A stretch of 64,000 bases of DNA from Streptomyces sp. NBC_00335 (lineage in GTDB: Bacteria > Actinomycetota > Actinomycetes > Streptomycetales > Streptomycetaceae), in contig NZ_CP108006.1 of assembly GCF_036127095.1 (NCBI RefSeq), forward strand, positions 1,116,001 to 1,180,000, given 5' to 3'. Numbering within the stretch: position 1 is the stretch's first letter; each line of letters opens with the position of its first letter. The notes under the pieces were generated by a model. The model searched no databases and was not told where the DNA came from. It saw only the letters and a program-made list of their open reading frames with translations. Shown in pieces: positions 8,458-16,912 of this stretch. The position numbers and the translations under genes were made by a program.

Positions 8458-10809
8458 ATGCCGGTCCCCCTCCCCCGACGCGACCGGGCCGCCCGGCGGG
8501 CTCGCCGCCGGGTCACCCTGGCCGCGCTGCCCGCGGTCCTGCTCACCCTGACGGTCGCCGGGGCCGCCCCCGGAGCGACGGCTCCCGCCGCCGGAGCCAC
8601 GGCTCCTCCCGCCCCGTCCCCATCCCAGCCCCCCTCCCCGTCCCCCGCCACGTCCCCCGCCCGGTCCGGTGCGGGAGGCGCCGCGACGCCGCCCGCGCCC
8701 CGGCCGCGGGCGTTCGACGCCTCCCCCGCGCGGGCCTCCCTGCAGCGGCTGCTGCCGCGCCACGCGGGGCAGTTCACGCTGGTGCCCGACCCCGGAGCCG
8801 GGCCCGACACCTTCACGGTGTCCGGCACGGCCGGTGCGATCACCGTCCGGGGTTCCACCGGTGCCACCCTGCTCACCGGGGTCGGCTGGTACCTCCAGCA
8901 CGTCGCCGGAGCCGACATCGGCTGGCCCGGCGACAGCGTCGGCGTGCTGCCCGCCGAGCTGCCGGCGGTGCCCTCCCCGGTCACCCGCAGCGCACGGGTG
9001 GCGCACCGGTACGCGCTCAACGACACCGACGACGGGTACTCGGGCCCGTACCGCACCTTCGAGGAGCACCAGCGGCAGATCGACCTGCTCGCCCTGCACG
9101 GGATCAACGAGGTGTTCGTGCAGGTCGGCGCCGAGTACCCGTACTACCGGGCGCTCCAGCGGTTCGGCTACACCGCCGAGGAACTGCGGGAGTGGATCCC
9201 GGGCCCCGGTCACCAGAGCTGGTGGCTGCTGCAGAACCTGAGCGGCTTCGGCGGTCCGGTGTCCGAGGAACTGATGCGCGGGCGGGCCACCCTCGGCGGC
9301 CGGATCGCCGAACAGCTGCGCGGCCTCGGCATGACCCCGGTCCTGCCGGGCTACTTCGGGACGGTGCCCCCGTCCTTCGCCGGGCGCAATCCCGGCGCGG
9401 TGACCGTTGCGCAGGGCGACTGGGCGGGCTTCGACCGGCCCGACTGGCTGGACCCGGTCTCGCCGCCCTTCGCCCGGCTCGCCGCCGCCTACTACGCGGA
9501 GCAGCGCGCGGTGTTCGGCGACAGCACGATGTACCGGATGAGCCCGCTGCACGAGGGCGGGCAGACCGGTTCGGTGGACGTGAAGGCGGCCGCCGGGGCG
9601 GTGCAGCAGGCCCTGTGGGCGGCGCATCCGGGCGCGCTGTGGGCGGTGCTGGGCTGGCAGGACGATCCGACCAAGGAGCTGCTGGCCGGGGTGGACACCT
9701 CGAAGCTGCTGATCCTGGACGGGCTCTCCGACCGGTACAACCGGCTTGACCGCGAAACCCGTTGGGGCGGGACCTCGTACGCCATCGGCTCGATCTACAA
9801 CTTCGGCGGGCACACGACGATCGGCGCCAACACCTCGGTGTGGATCGACCGGTTCCAGTCCTGGAGCGCGAAGCCCGACAGTGCGCTGGGCGGCATCGCC
9901 TACCTGCCCGAGGCCACCGGGACCAATCCGGCGGCCTTCGACCTCTTCACCGACCTGGCGTGGGAGCCCGGCCCCATCGACCAGCGGAAGTGGTTCGCGG
10001 ACTTCGCGGGCCGCCGCTACGGGGCCCCGGACACCGCGGCCGCCGCGGCCTGGGAGGAACTGCGCAAGGGCCCGTACAGCACCTCCTCGGGGCTGTGGTC
10101 GGAGTCCCAGGACAGCCTGTTCACCGCCCGGCCGAGCCTGACGGCGGTGGGATCGGCCTACTGGAGCCCCAAGGCGATGCGGTATCAGGCGGGTTCGGTA
10201 CGCCGGGCCCTGGACCACCTGCTCAAGGTGGACCCCCGGCTGCGCGGCTCCAGCGCCTACCGCTTCGACCTGGTGGACACCGCCCGGCAGGCCCTCGCCA
10301 ACCACTCGCGGGTGCTGCTGCCCAAGATCAAGGCGGCCTACGAGGCCAAGGACCTGGCCCTGTTCCGGGAACTGACCGCCGACTGGGCCTACCGGGAGAA
10401 GCAGCTGGACGCGCTCGTCGGCTCCGATCCGAACTTCCTGCTCGGCTCCTGGCTTTCGGCGGCCCGCTCGCACGGCGCCGATGCGGCCGAACAGGACCGG
10501 TACGAGTACGACGCCCGCTCGATCCTCAGCGTGTGGGGCCGGCAGAGCACCAGCGAGGGCGGCTTCCTGCACGACTACGCGAACCGCGAATGGAGCGGCC
10601 TGATCAGCGAGTTGTACGCCCGGCGCTGGTCCTCCTACTTCTCCTCGCTGGAGGAGTCCCTCGTGCAGCGCGCCGCGCCGAGGGCGATCGACTGGCACGC
10701 CTTCGAGGACGACTGGGCCCGGCTCACCACCCGCCACCCGGCGCGGCCGAGCGGTGACCCGTACGTCCTGGCGTCCGGCATCGCCGCCACCCTTCCCGAG
10801 GTCAACTGA
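8458..10809 (+). CDS. Secreted alpha-N-acetylglucosaminidase, GH89 (NAGLU family), 783 aa
   Basis: It removes terminal alpha-linked GlcNAc, as found in heparan-type chains and gastric mucin caps. An Arg-rich N-terminus and hydrophobic segment (about residues 20-40) form a signal peptide, followed by an Ala/Pro/Ser-rich linker to about residue 85. Family features are the N-terminal domain (TFTVSGTAGAITVRGSTG), the barrel stretches RYALNDTDDGYSGPYRTF, ALHGINEVFVQVGAEYPYY and SWWLLQNLSGFGG, the segment RMSPLHEGGQTG, and the long C-terminal helical domain. ATG 8458 is preferred over the in-frame 8350 because it opens the signal peptide. It follows the GH27 gene by 120 bp, so both are likely co-expressed for glycan foraging. 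Confidence 0.92.
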   Translation: MPVPLPRRDRAARRARRRVTLAALPAVLLTLTVAGAAPGATAPAAGATAPPAPSPSQPPSPSPATSPARSGAGGAATPPAPRPRAFDASPARASLQRLLPRHAGQFTLVPDPGAGPDTFTVSGTAGAITVRGSTGATLLTGVGWYLQHVAGADIGWPGDSVGVLPAELPAVPSPVTRSARVAHRYALNDTDDGYSGPYRTFEEHQRQIDLLALHGINEVFVQVGAEYPYYRALQRFGYTAEELREWIPGPGHQSWWLLQNLSGFGGPVSEELMRGRATLGGRIAEQLRGLGMTPVLPGYFGTVPPSFAGRNPGAVTVAQGDWAGFDRPDWLDPVSPPFARLAAAYYAEQRAVFGDSTMYRMSPLHEGGQTGSVDVKAAAGAVQQALWAAHPGALWAVLGWQDDPTKELLAGVDTSKLLILDGLSDRYNRLDRETRWGGTSYAIGSIYNFGGHTTIGANTSVWIDRFQSWSAKPDSALGGIAYLPEATGTNPAAFDLFTDLAWEPGPIDQRKWFADFAGRRYGAPDTAAAAAWEELRKGPYSTSSGLWSESQDSLFTARPSLTAVGSAYWSPKAMRYQAGSVRRALDHLLKVDPRLRGSSAYRFDLVDTARQALANHSRVLLPKIKAAYEAKDLALFRELTADWAYREKQLDALVGSDPNFLLGSWLSAARSHGADAAEQDRYEYDARSILSVWGRQSTSEGGFLHDYANREWSGLISELYARRWSSYFSSLEESLVQRAAPRAIDWHAFEDDWARLTTRHPARPSGDPYVLASGIAATLPEVN

Positions 10810-10963
10810 TCTACACCACAAGGGAAGTGGGGATCTCGCGATGAGGCGCCGCTCACCCTTCGGTGGGAAGCTCCCCACCCGCCCGGGGGACAACCGGGCC
10901 GACCGGCCACCGCTCCGGCGCGGTGCTGGGTTCACTGAAGGAAACTGACGGAAACGGATCAGG

Positions 10964-11000
10964 GGCGGTCACCGGAACCATCATCCGGCGACCGCCCTTT
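10964..11000 (+). terminator. Hairpin terminator after the GH27-GH89 genes
   Basis: GGCGGTCACCGGA (10964-10976) pairs with TCCGGCGACCGCC (10984-10996), 12 of 13 bp, with a 7-nt loop and followed by CTTT. The remainder of the 10810-11044 interval shows no convincing gene. Confidence 0.65.
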
Positions 11001-11044
11001 GCGACGCCGGAGCCGTTGCCGCCATCGCCGGAAGGACGCCCGCC

Positions 11045-11314
11045 ATGTCCGAGACCGACCCGCGCCTCACCGCCGCGGCTCCGGAGCTGCTCACGTTCCT
11101 CACCGACGGGGCCGCCGCGCCCGCGCCCGCCGCGCTGCCCGCCACCGGCCGGTTACGGCCGCCCTCGGACGCGGAGCAGCAGCCGATCCGCCGCTCCGAT
11201 CCGCGGGAAGGGCTCACCGACGGGATCGTGGAACTGCGCAAGCGGCGGCCGTGGAGCGGGCCCGGGACCGGCTCGCCCGAGGCGCGGACCCCCGGTTCGG
11301 ATGCACCCTGGTAG
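11045..11314 (+). CDS. Possible small protein of unknown function, 89 aa
   Basis: This short ORF follows the GH89 terminator and has GGAAGGA about seven bases upstream of ATG 11045. It is Pro/Ala-rich in the middle and basic near the C-terminus (VELRKRRPW), with no domain I recognise. It ends 43 bases before the molybdoenzyme gene and could be translated with it. Overlapping minus-strand ORFs look like GC-driven shadows. Confidence is low because length and composition give little support. Confidence 0.35.
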   Translation: MSETDPRLTAAAPELLTFLTDGAAAPAPAALPATGRLRPPSDAEQQPIRRSDPREGLTDGIVELRKRRPWSGPGTGSPEARTPGSDAPW

Positions 11315-11357
11315 CTGGGGGGCACATCCCACCGAGCGGGGCGGGCGGTGACTCCGC

Positions 11358-12953
11358 ATGATCCGTACGCAAGCGGGGCGGGCCGATCCCGCAGGGCGGG
11401 GCCGGGCCGCGCTCGGCGCCGTCAGCGGACTGCTCGCCGCCTTCGCCGGGCTCGCTCTGGCCCAGCTGGCCGCGGCGGCCGTACGCCCCGAGGCCGCCCC
11501 GGTCACCGCCGTCGGCGGGACCGTGGTCGACGCGACCCCCGCCGCCGTCAAGGAGTGGGCGGTCCGCCGGTTCGGTACGGACGACAAGCTGGTCCTGACC
11601 CTGGGCATCATCGCCGTGCTGGCCGTCGTGGCGATCGCGGCCGGGCTGCTCGCCGTACGCCGCCCGGCCGCGGGCACGGCTCTCGCGGCCGCCTTCGGCG
11701 TACTCGGCGCGGCGGCCGCGCTCAGCCGGCCGGAGGCCGCCTGGCAGGACGCGCTGCCCTCGCTGGTGGGCGGGTTCACGGCCGCCGGAGTGCTGTACCT
11801 GCTGGTCAGAGCCATCCCCCGGCCCCGCCCGCGGCCCTCGGGAGGCGGCCCGCCCGGCGCCATGGACCGGCGCGGCTTCGGTCGCCTCGCCGTCGCCACC
11901 CTGGCCCTCTCGGCCGGTGCCGGGTACGCGGGGCGGCGGCTCGGCGCCTTCGGGAACGCGGGAGCCACGGCCTCCCGGGCCCGGCTCGTCCTTCCGCCGC
12001 CCGCCGCCCCGGCCCTACCCGTACCGGCCGGCTCGGACCTGCGGATCCCCGGTACCACCCGCTTCGTCACTCCCAACCGGGCCTTCTACCGGGTGGACAC
12101 CGCGCTGGTCGTCCCGCGCGTGGACGCGGACACCTGGCGGCTGCGCGTGCACGGGGACGGGGTCTCCAGGCCCCTCGACCTCGGCCTGCGGGACCTGCTC
12201 GCCCGCCCCCTGGTCGAGCACGACGCCACCCTGACCTGCGTGTCGAACGAGGTCGGCGGCCCGTACGCGGGCAATGCCCGCTGGCTGGGCGTGCGCCTCG
12301 CCGATCTGCTGCGCGAGGCGGGGGTGCGACCGCCGTCGCAGGGCGGCCGGGCCGATCAGCTCGTGGCGCGCTCGGTGGACGGGATGACCCTCGGCACCCC
12401 CGTGGAGGCGGTGATGGACGGCCGTGAGGCGCTGCTGGCCGTGGGGATGAACGGCGAGCCGCTCCCCTTCCGGCACGGCTTCCCCGTCCGGATGATCGTG
12501 CCGGGCCTGTACGGGTACGTCTCCGCGTGCAAGTGGCTGCGCGAGCTGCGGCTGACCACCTTCGCCGCGTACGACGCGTACTGGGTGCGCCGCTCCTGGG
12601 CTCAGCAGGCTCCGGTCAAGACCCAGTCCCGCATCGACACCCCGCGCCCCTTCGCCGAGGTCACCGCGGGCGGGGTGGCCGTCGCGGGGGTGGCGTGGGC
12701 GCTGCACCGGGGCATCGCCCGGGTCGAGGTACGCGTGGACGCCGGCCCGTGGCGGGATGCCCGGCTCGGCACGGCGGACGGGGACGACACCTGGCGCCAG
12801 TGGGTGTGGATCTGGGAGGCGGCTCCGGGCGGGCACACCCTGGAGGTCCGCGCCACGGACCGCACCGGCGCCGCGCAGACGGGCGACCGCACCGGAACCG
12901 TCCCCGACGGGGCCACGGGATGGCACGCGGTGACGGTCCGGGTCCGGGGCTAG
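11358..12953 (+). CDS. Membrane-anchored molybdopterin-dependent oxidoreductase, sulfite-oxidase fold, 531 aa
   Basis: The N-terminal ~155 residues contain about four hydrophobic helices. A Tat-like stretch (DRRGFGRLAVATLALSAGAG) precedes the soluble domain, which therefore probably faces outward. The catalytic domain (about 225-405) matches the oxidoreductase molybdopterin-binding fold. Cys294 in LTCVSNEVGG is the expected molybdenum ligand, and HGFPVRMIVPGLYGYVSAKW-type residues follow (the sequence reads SACKW). The C-terminal ~110 residues are the Mo-co dimerisation Ig-like domain. No heme domain is present, so electrons must leave by another carrier. The physiological substrate (sulfite or an organic S/N-oxide) is unknown. 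Confidence 0.88.
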   Translation: MIRTQAGRADPAGRGRAALGAVSGLLAAFAGLALAQLAAAAVRPEAAPVTAVGGTVVDATPAAVKEWAVRRFGTDDKLVLTLGIIAVLAVVAIAAGLLAVRRPAAGTALAAAFGVLGAAAALSRPEAAWQDALPSLVGGFTAAGVLYLLVRAIPRPRPRPSGGGPPGAMDRRGFGRLAVATLALSAGAGYAGRRLGAFGNAGATASRARLVLPPPAAPALPVPAGSDLRIPGTTRFVTPNRAFYRVDTALVVPRVDADTWRLRVHGDGVSRPLDLGLRDLLARPLVEHDATLTCVSNEVGGPYAGNARWLGVRLADLLREAGVRPPSQGGRADQLVARSVDGMTLGTPVEAVMDGREALLAVGMNGEPLPFRHGFPVRMIVPGLYGYVSACKWLRELRLTTFAAYDAYWVRRSWAQQAPVKTQSRIDTPRPFAEVTAGGVAVAGVAWALHRGIARVEVRVDAGPWRDARLGTADGDDTWRQWVWIWEAAPGGHTLEVRATDRTGAAQTGDRTGTVPDGATGWHAVTVRVRG

Positions 12954-12979
12954 GAGGTGGCTGTACGGGCCGGGCCGGG

Positions 12980-14020
12980 TCAGCAGGCGACGGCCGGGCC
13001 CCCGCCCGGCGGGCCCTCGGCCGGGCAGATCATGGCGGACGGGCCCGCCAGGGACCGGGCCTCGTGGAGCAGGCCGGGCGGGGTGGCGGCGCTGAGGGTC
13101 CAGACGACGGCGCCGCCGGCGGGCGGCGGGGGGACGGACGCGAAGCGCTCCCTCAGGTCGGCCTCGGCGGTCTGCGGGTGCGGGAGGTGGAGCGTCTCGT
13201 AGCGCACCGGGGCGGTGTCCACCGGGAGGATCCCGATCCGGCGGCGTTCGCGCCCCGGGCCCGGGTCCGGGTCCCGGTCCCGGTCCGGCTCCGTGGCGGG
13301 GCCTTCAATCAGCAGCTCGGTGAAACCGCGGCCGCCCGACTCTCCGGGGCCGCGGGCGTGCGTGTTGCCGGGGTAGGCGGCGAAGGCGCCGGCGCCGGGG
13401 ACCAGCCGGTGGTGGACGTGGCCCAGCGCCCAGTAGTCGTATCCGGCGCGGGCCAGTGTCCGCGGGTCGGACGGTGCGCAGATCCGGCGGCTCCAGGCCC
13501 CGTGCAGGCTGGTGTGCAGCAGCCCTATGTTGACGGCGCCGGGTACCGCGCGGGGAAGGCCGGCCGCGAGGTCGCGCCGCTCGTCGGGCACGGCCACCGA
13601 CTGGCCGTGGACGGTGATGCCGAGGTCGGGCCAGGTCACCGACTCGGGGGCGTCGGCGCCGAGCCAGCGCACCGAGGGCGGGAGGTTCAGTTTGTGCGGC
13701 AGCGGGGTCTCGGCGTCGTGGTTGCCCGAGACCACCACCGTGTGCAGGCCCGCCTCGTGGAAGGCGCCGAGCGCGTCCTGGCAGGCGGCCAGCGCCCGGG
13801 CGTCGGTGTGGCGGCGGTCGAAGACGTCCCCGGCGATGAGCACCGCGTCGTAGCCGCCCCCGACGATGCGGTGCACGGCCGCGCTCAGGGCCTCGTACGG
13901 TGCTTCGCGCCGGTCTATCGCGGGCGCCCCGGGGTACTGCGCCAGGCCGCGCAGCTCGGAGCCTATGTGCAGGTCGGCCAGGTGGGCCACGCGTATCGGT
14001 GCGGGCGCGGAGGTGTTCAC
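12980..14020 (-). CDS. Metallophosphoesterase, SbcD/Mre11-like nuclease family, 346 aa
   Basis: The protein carries the calcineurin-type phosphoesterase motifs in order: HLADLHIG (D-x-H), AGDVFD (G-D), VSGNHD (G-N-H-D), LLHTSLHG and ALGHVHH (G-H-x-H). These coordinate two metals, and the layout matches the SbcD/YhaO subgroup of DNA repair nucleases. No SbcC/AAA partner adjoins it. GTG 14020 is the first sensible start, giving residues NTSAPAPIRVAHLADLH; the frame is open far upstream but overlaps the preceding gene. It overlaps the 3' end of the CYTH-like gene by 4 bp (GTGA), so the two are translationally coupled. Confidence 0.87.
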   Translation of the reverse strand: MNTSAPAPIRVAHLADLHIGSELRGLAQYPGAPAIDRREAPYEALSAAVHRIVGGGYDAVLIAGDVFDRRHTDARALAACQDALGAFHEAGLHTVVVSGNHDAETPLPHKLNLPPSVRWLGADAPESVTWPDLGITVHGQSVAVPDERRDLAAGLPRAVPGAVNIGLLHTSLHGAWSRRICAPSDPRTLARAGYDYWALGHVHHRLVPGAGAFAAYPGNTHARGPGESGGRGFTELLIEGPATEPDRDRDPDPGPGRERRRIGILPVDTAPVRYETLHLPHPQTAEADLRERFASVPPPPAGGAVVWTLSAATPPGLLHEARSLAGPSAMICPAEGPPGGGPAVAC

Positions 14021-14889
14021 CGGCCGAGGATGAGGTCGGTCTTGAAGGCGTCCCGCTCCAGCAGCCAGCCCTCGGCGCGGAGCTTGCCCATCAGGTCGGA
14101 GCGCAGCTCGACCGCATCGCACAGGGTGCGCCCCTTGGCCGTGATCTCGGCGAACCAGGTCAGCTCGCCGGATGCGGTCCGCAGCCGGCTGACTTGCGTC
14201 TCCATCGCGTGATCGAGCATCCGGCCAGGATAGTTGGCCTGCCTTACGGGACCGTGGAGTCGGGATGAAGCGGTGACCGACTCTGCCCAACCGGCAGGTT
14301 TCGTACCCCACTTGGCGAGCTTGCCGGGGAGGCGATCCAGGACGAGGGCGCGCGAGGCATCGAGCCCGGGCAGTTCGCCGGGCGCCAGTCCCGGCACCGG
14401 CCGGCACTTCTTGTTGGTGAAGTCGAGGGTGGCGCGGGTGTGGCTGAGGTTGACCTGGACGGTGTAATTGCCGTCGCCCGCACAGAAGTTGTGCACGGAG
14501 GCCTGGTCCATCACGCGCCGCACGGCGGCCGGGTCCGTACCGTCGCCCTCGATGTCGAAGCGGGCCTTGTAGGCGAGGCGGATCCGGTTCTCGTCGTCGT
14601 GGCGCCGGATGCGGACGATCCAGCCCTGCCCGTTGAGGCTGCGCCCGGCGTCGTCCATGTACTGGGCGACTTCCGTGCGGCCGGGCGCGCCGAGCGACAG
14701 CGCGGCGGCCGCGGCGGGCGTGGGCAGGCCGTCGGCGTCGAGCACCCGGGCCGGGTCGACCAGCAGTTTGACCTGGTAGCCCGCGCGCGACGGCACCACC
14801 GGCGACCTTCCGGCCCGCGCTCCGGAACGAATCCGGCGACTCGTTACTTTCGGCGTTTTCTGCAGTTTCCGCATATCCCCGTCGATCAT
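14017..14889 (-). CDS. CYTH-like protein of unknown function, 290 aa
   Basis: I do not recognise a named family, but the order of strands (YQVKLLVDP, GWIVRIRRHDDENRIRLAYKARF, a late GELTWFAEITAKGR) resembles triphosphate-tunnel (CYTH) proteins, which bind polyphosphates or nucleotides using paired basic and acidic residues. The N-terminal ~30 residues are basic and probably disordered. No signal or membrane segment is present. It overlaps the downstream metallophosphoesterase gene by 4 bp, so the products may act together. The upstream intergenic region is shared with the divergent DoxX-like gene. Confidence 0.7.
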   Translation of the reverse strand: MIDGDMRKLQKTPKVTSRRIRSGARAGRSPVVPSRAGYQVKLLVDPARVLDADGLPTPAAAAALSLGAPGRTEVAQYMDDAGRSLNGQGWIVRIRRHDDENRIRLAYKARFDIEGDGTDPAAVRRVMDQASVHNFCAGDGNYTVQVNLSHTRATLDFTNKKCRPVPGLAPGELPGLDASRALVLDRLPGKLAKWGTKPAGWAESVTASSRLHGPVRQANYPGRMLDHAMETQVSRLRTASGELTWFAEITAKGRTLCDAVELRSDLMGKLRAEGWLLERDAFKTDLILGR

Positions 14890-15043
14890 GCCTCATACGA
14901 CACCAGCCCGCCCGAAAGCCCCGGAACCGCGCAGGTGAACAGGCGGTGAATCTACCGCAGGGCGAAGGTCCTGACCTGCGAGGTCTCCCGGCCCCTCGGT
15001 TCGGGATCTTCGCCGTTCGTTCACGCCAGATAAGGATCGTAGA

Positions 15044-15061
15044 TTGTGAATGCATTCACAA
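15044..15061. promoter_or_regulatory. Perfect 18-bp palindrome of Crp/FNR type
   Basis: TTGTGAATGCATTCACAA is a perfect palindrome containing TGTGA-N6-TCACA, the consensus core of Crp-family sites. It lies 30 bp upstream of the DoxX-like gene, in the promoter or leader region. Streptomyces encode a cAMP-binding Crp. Whether it activates or represses cannot be told. Confidence 0.6.
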
Positions 15062-15090
15062 GCCCCTGGCAACGGACAAAGGTGCACGTC

Positions 15091-15663
15091 ATGGCCACTC
15101 TGCTCACCCCTTCCCGCAAGATCACCGCTACGGGTCCGGCCGCCGGAACGGCCGGAGGTGAGAGCGGCCCCACACTCGCCCTGCCGGCCCGCACCGCCCT
15201 CGCCGCCCTCCGCGTCCTGGTCGCCTGGACCTTCATCTGGCCCTTCCTGGACAAGCTGTTCGGGCTCGGATTCAGCACCCCCTCGGCCAAGTCCGTCATC
15301 AACGGCGGCTCGCCGACCGAAGGGTTCCTGCTGCACGGGACCAAGGGCCCCTTCGCCCACACCTTCGACTCGGTAGCCGGCGCCGACTGGCTTGACCTGA
15401 TCTTCATGACGGGCCTGCTCGGCATCGGCCTGGCGTTCCTGCTCGGCATCGGCACGCGGATCGCCGCCGTGTCCTGCGCGATGATGATGGGCTTCATGTG
15501 GCTCGTCACGATGCTGCCCGAGACCAACCCGGTCACCGACAACCACTGGATCCTCGCGGTGGCCGGAGCGGCCGTCGCCGCGACCGCCGCGGGCGACCAC
15601 TTCGGACTCGGCCGGGCCTGGCGCCGGACCGCGCTCGTCCGCCGGTACCGCTTCCTGATCTGA
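15091..15663 (+). CDS. DoxX-like integral membrane protein, 190 aa
   Basis: Four hydrophobic helices (about residues 32-52, 90-115, 118-138, 148-168) and the loop GFSTPSAKSVINGGSPTEGFL resemble the DoxX/DoxD-like membrane family, some members of which are thiosulfate:quinone oxidoreductase subunits or redox-stress proteins. Function here is inferred only from topology. ATG 15091 is preceded by AAAGG; an in-frame ATG at 15046 would place the Crp-type palindrome inside the coding region. A clear hairpin follows the gene. Confidence 0.78.
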   Translation: MATLLTPSRKITATGPAAGTAGGESGPTLALPARTALAALRVLVAWTFIWPFLDKLFGLGFSTPSAKSVINGGSPTEGFLLHGTKGPFAHTFDSVAGADWLDLIFMTGLLGIGLAFLLGIGTRIAAVSCAMMMGFMWLVTMLPETNPVTDNHWILAVAGAAVAATAAGDHFGLGRAWRRTALVRRYRFLI

Positions 15664-15735
15664 GACCGGCTCCCCGCCCGACCGCTCTCCCCGCCCCTCC
15701 CGGTCCCTTCCCGATCCCTTCCCCGGGTCCGACAC

Positions 15736-15771
15736 GATGCGCGCCGCCCTCTCCCCCGGGCGGTGCGCATC
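15736..15771 (+). terminator. Hairpin terminator after the DoxX-like gene
   Basis: GATGCGCGCCGCCC (15736-15749) pairs with GGGCGGTGCGCATC (15758-15771), 13 of 14 bp, with an 8-nt loop. It isolates the DoxX-like gene from the esterase gene. Confidence 0.7.
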
Positions 15772-15832
15772 GTAGATTTGGCGTATTGTCCGGAATTCTC
15801 CATCATTCCGTCGTACGTCAGGAGCCGGCGCA

Positions 15833-16912
15833 GTGGAGCTGACCAGTACGTCGTTCCTCGTGACGCTGATCGTCGTCACCGCACTCGCGATGCTCGCCGC
15901 GCTGCTCCTGTGGAACCGCATCCCCGGCCCCGGCTGGGTACGCTGGCCGGCCCGGCTGCTGATGATCGGCTTGTGCCAGTTCACCGCCATCTGCGTGGTG
16001 GCCACCTGGATCAACGGGAGCTACGGCCTCTACTCCTCCTGGGACGACCTGCTGGGCACCGACGCCGGGCAGAACGACGCCGCCATGACCGGGCCGCCGC
16101 TGGGGCGGGCCAAGTTCACCCCCGCCAGCGACGGCACCCGCACCACGTACTTCCGCGGCTCCCACTCGAAGCTCGCCGGCCAGGTGATCGTATGGACTCC
16201 CCCGGAGTACGACGCACCGGGCGCGGACAAGACCCGGTTCCCCGTGCTGATGCTGCTGCACGGCTATCCGGGCTCGCCCCGCTCCTGGATCGACATCGGT
16301 GAGATGCCCGGCGCCCTGGAGAAGCTCGTCCAGCTCGGTGCGGCCCACCCCTTCATCCTGGTGATCCCCGACCTGTATCCCGGAGGGGTCAACACCGACT
16401 GCACGGACACCCCGCAGCGGAAGGTGGCGAGCTGGCTCGCCGAGGACGTGCCGGACCTGGTCGCCAAGAACTTCCGCACGCTCCCCGAGCCCCAGGGCTG
16501 GGGGCTGATGGGCATTTCCACCGGGGCCTTCTGCGCCGCCAAGCTGCCGCTCCAGTACCCGAAGGCGTTCCGGGCGGGCGCCGCCCTGGACCCGGATCCG
16601 CTGACCGGTGACCCGGAGGTGCTGTCGGATCCCGTGCTGCGCGAGCGCAACAGCCCGATGTGGCTGGTCCAGCAGGCGAAGCACGACAAGAACACGGATG
16701 TGGGGCTGTTCCTGGCCACCTCCGCGCAGGACAAGGACAGCCCGCCGCAGCAGCTGACCGACTTCACGAAGGCGGCCCAGAACTCCGGGGTCCGGGTCAA
16801 GACGCTGGTCCGCCCTCAGGGCGGGCACAACTTCCAGACCTGGATCGCGATGTACCCCGACGCACTGGGGTGGCTGAGCACCGAGATCTCACCGCCCGCC
16901 GAAGCCCCGTAG
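15833..16912 (+). CDS. Membrane-anchored alpha/beta-hydrolase, esterase-D/antigen-85-like, 359 aa
   Basis: The N-terminus holds two hydrophobic segments (about residues 8-25 and 40-62), anchoring an extracytoplasmic hydrolase domain. The nucleophile Ser sits in GISTGAFC (G-x-S-x-G), the oxyanion region is LLHGYPGSPRSW, and a C-terminal GGHNFQTW supplies the His. This arrangement is typical of actinobacterial esterases related to mycolyltransferase/esterase D. The substrate is unknown. GTG 15833 has CAGGAG about nine bases upstream. The 3' end overlaps the convergent P450 gene by 24 bp. Confidence 0.85.
   Translation: MELTSTSFLVTLIVVTALAMLAALLLWNRIPGPGWVRWPARLLMIGLCQFTAICVVATWINGSYGLYSSWDDLLGTDAGQNDAAMTGPPLGRAKFTPASDGTRTTYFRGSHSKLAGQVIVWTPPEYDAPGADKTRFPVLMLLHGYPGSPRSWIDIGEMPGALEKLVQLGAAHPFILVIPDLYPGGVNTDCTDTPQRKVASWLAEDVPDLVAKNFRTLPEPQGWGLMGISTGAFCAAKLPLQYPKAFRAGAALDPDPLTGDPEVLSDPVLRERNSPMWLVQQAKHDKNTDVGLFLATSAQDKDSPPQQLTDFTKAAQNSGVRVKTLVRPQGGHNFQTWIAMYPDALGWLSTEISPPAEAP

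Noticed and set aside
6526..10935. 4.4-kb minus-strand open frame opposite GH27 and GH89
   Set aside because: No domains, repetitive Gly/Arg/Val composition; the plus strand has two unambiguous enzymes with signal peptides.
10841..10948. Short frame starting ATG 10841 after GH89
   Set aside because: 35 codons, no ribosome site or recognisable family; ends near the terminator.
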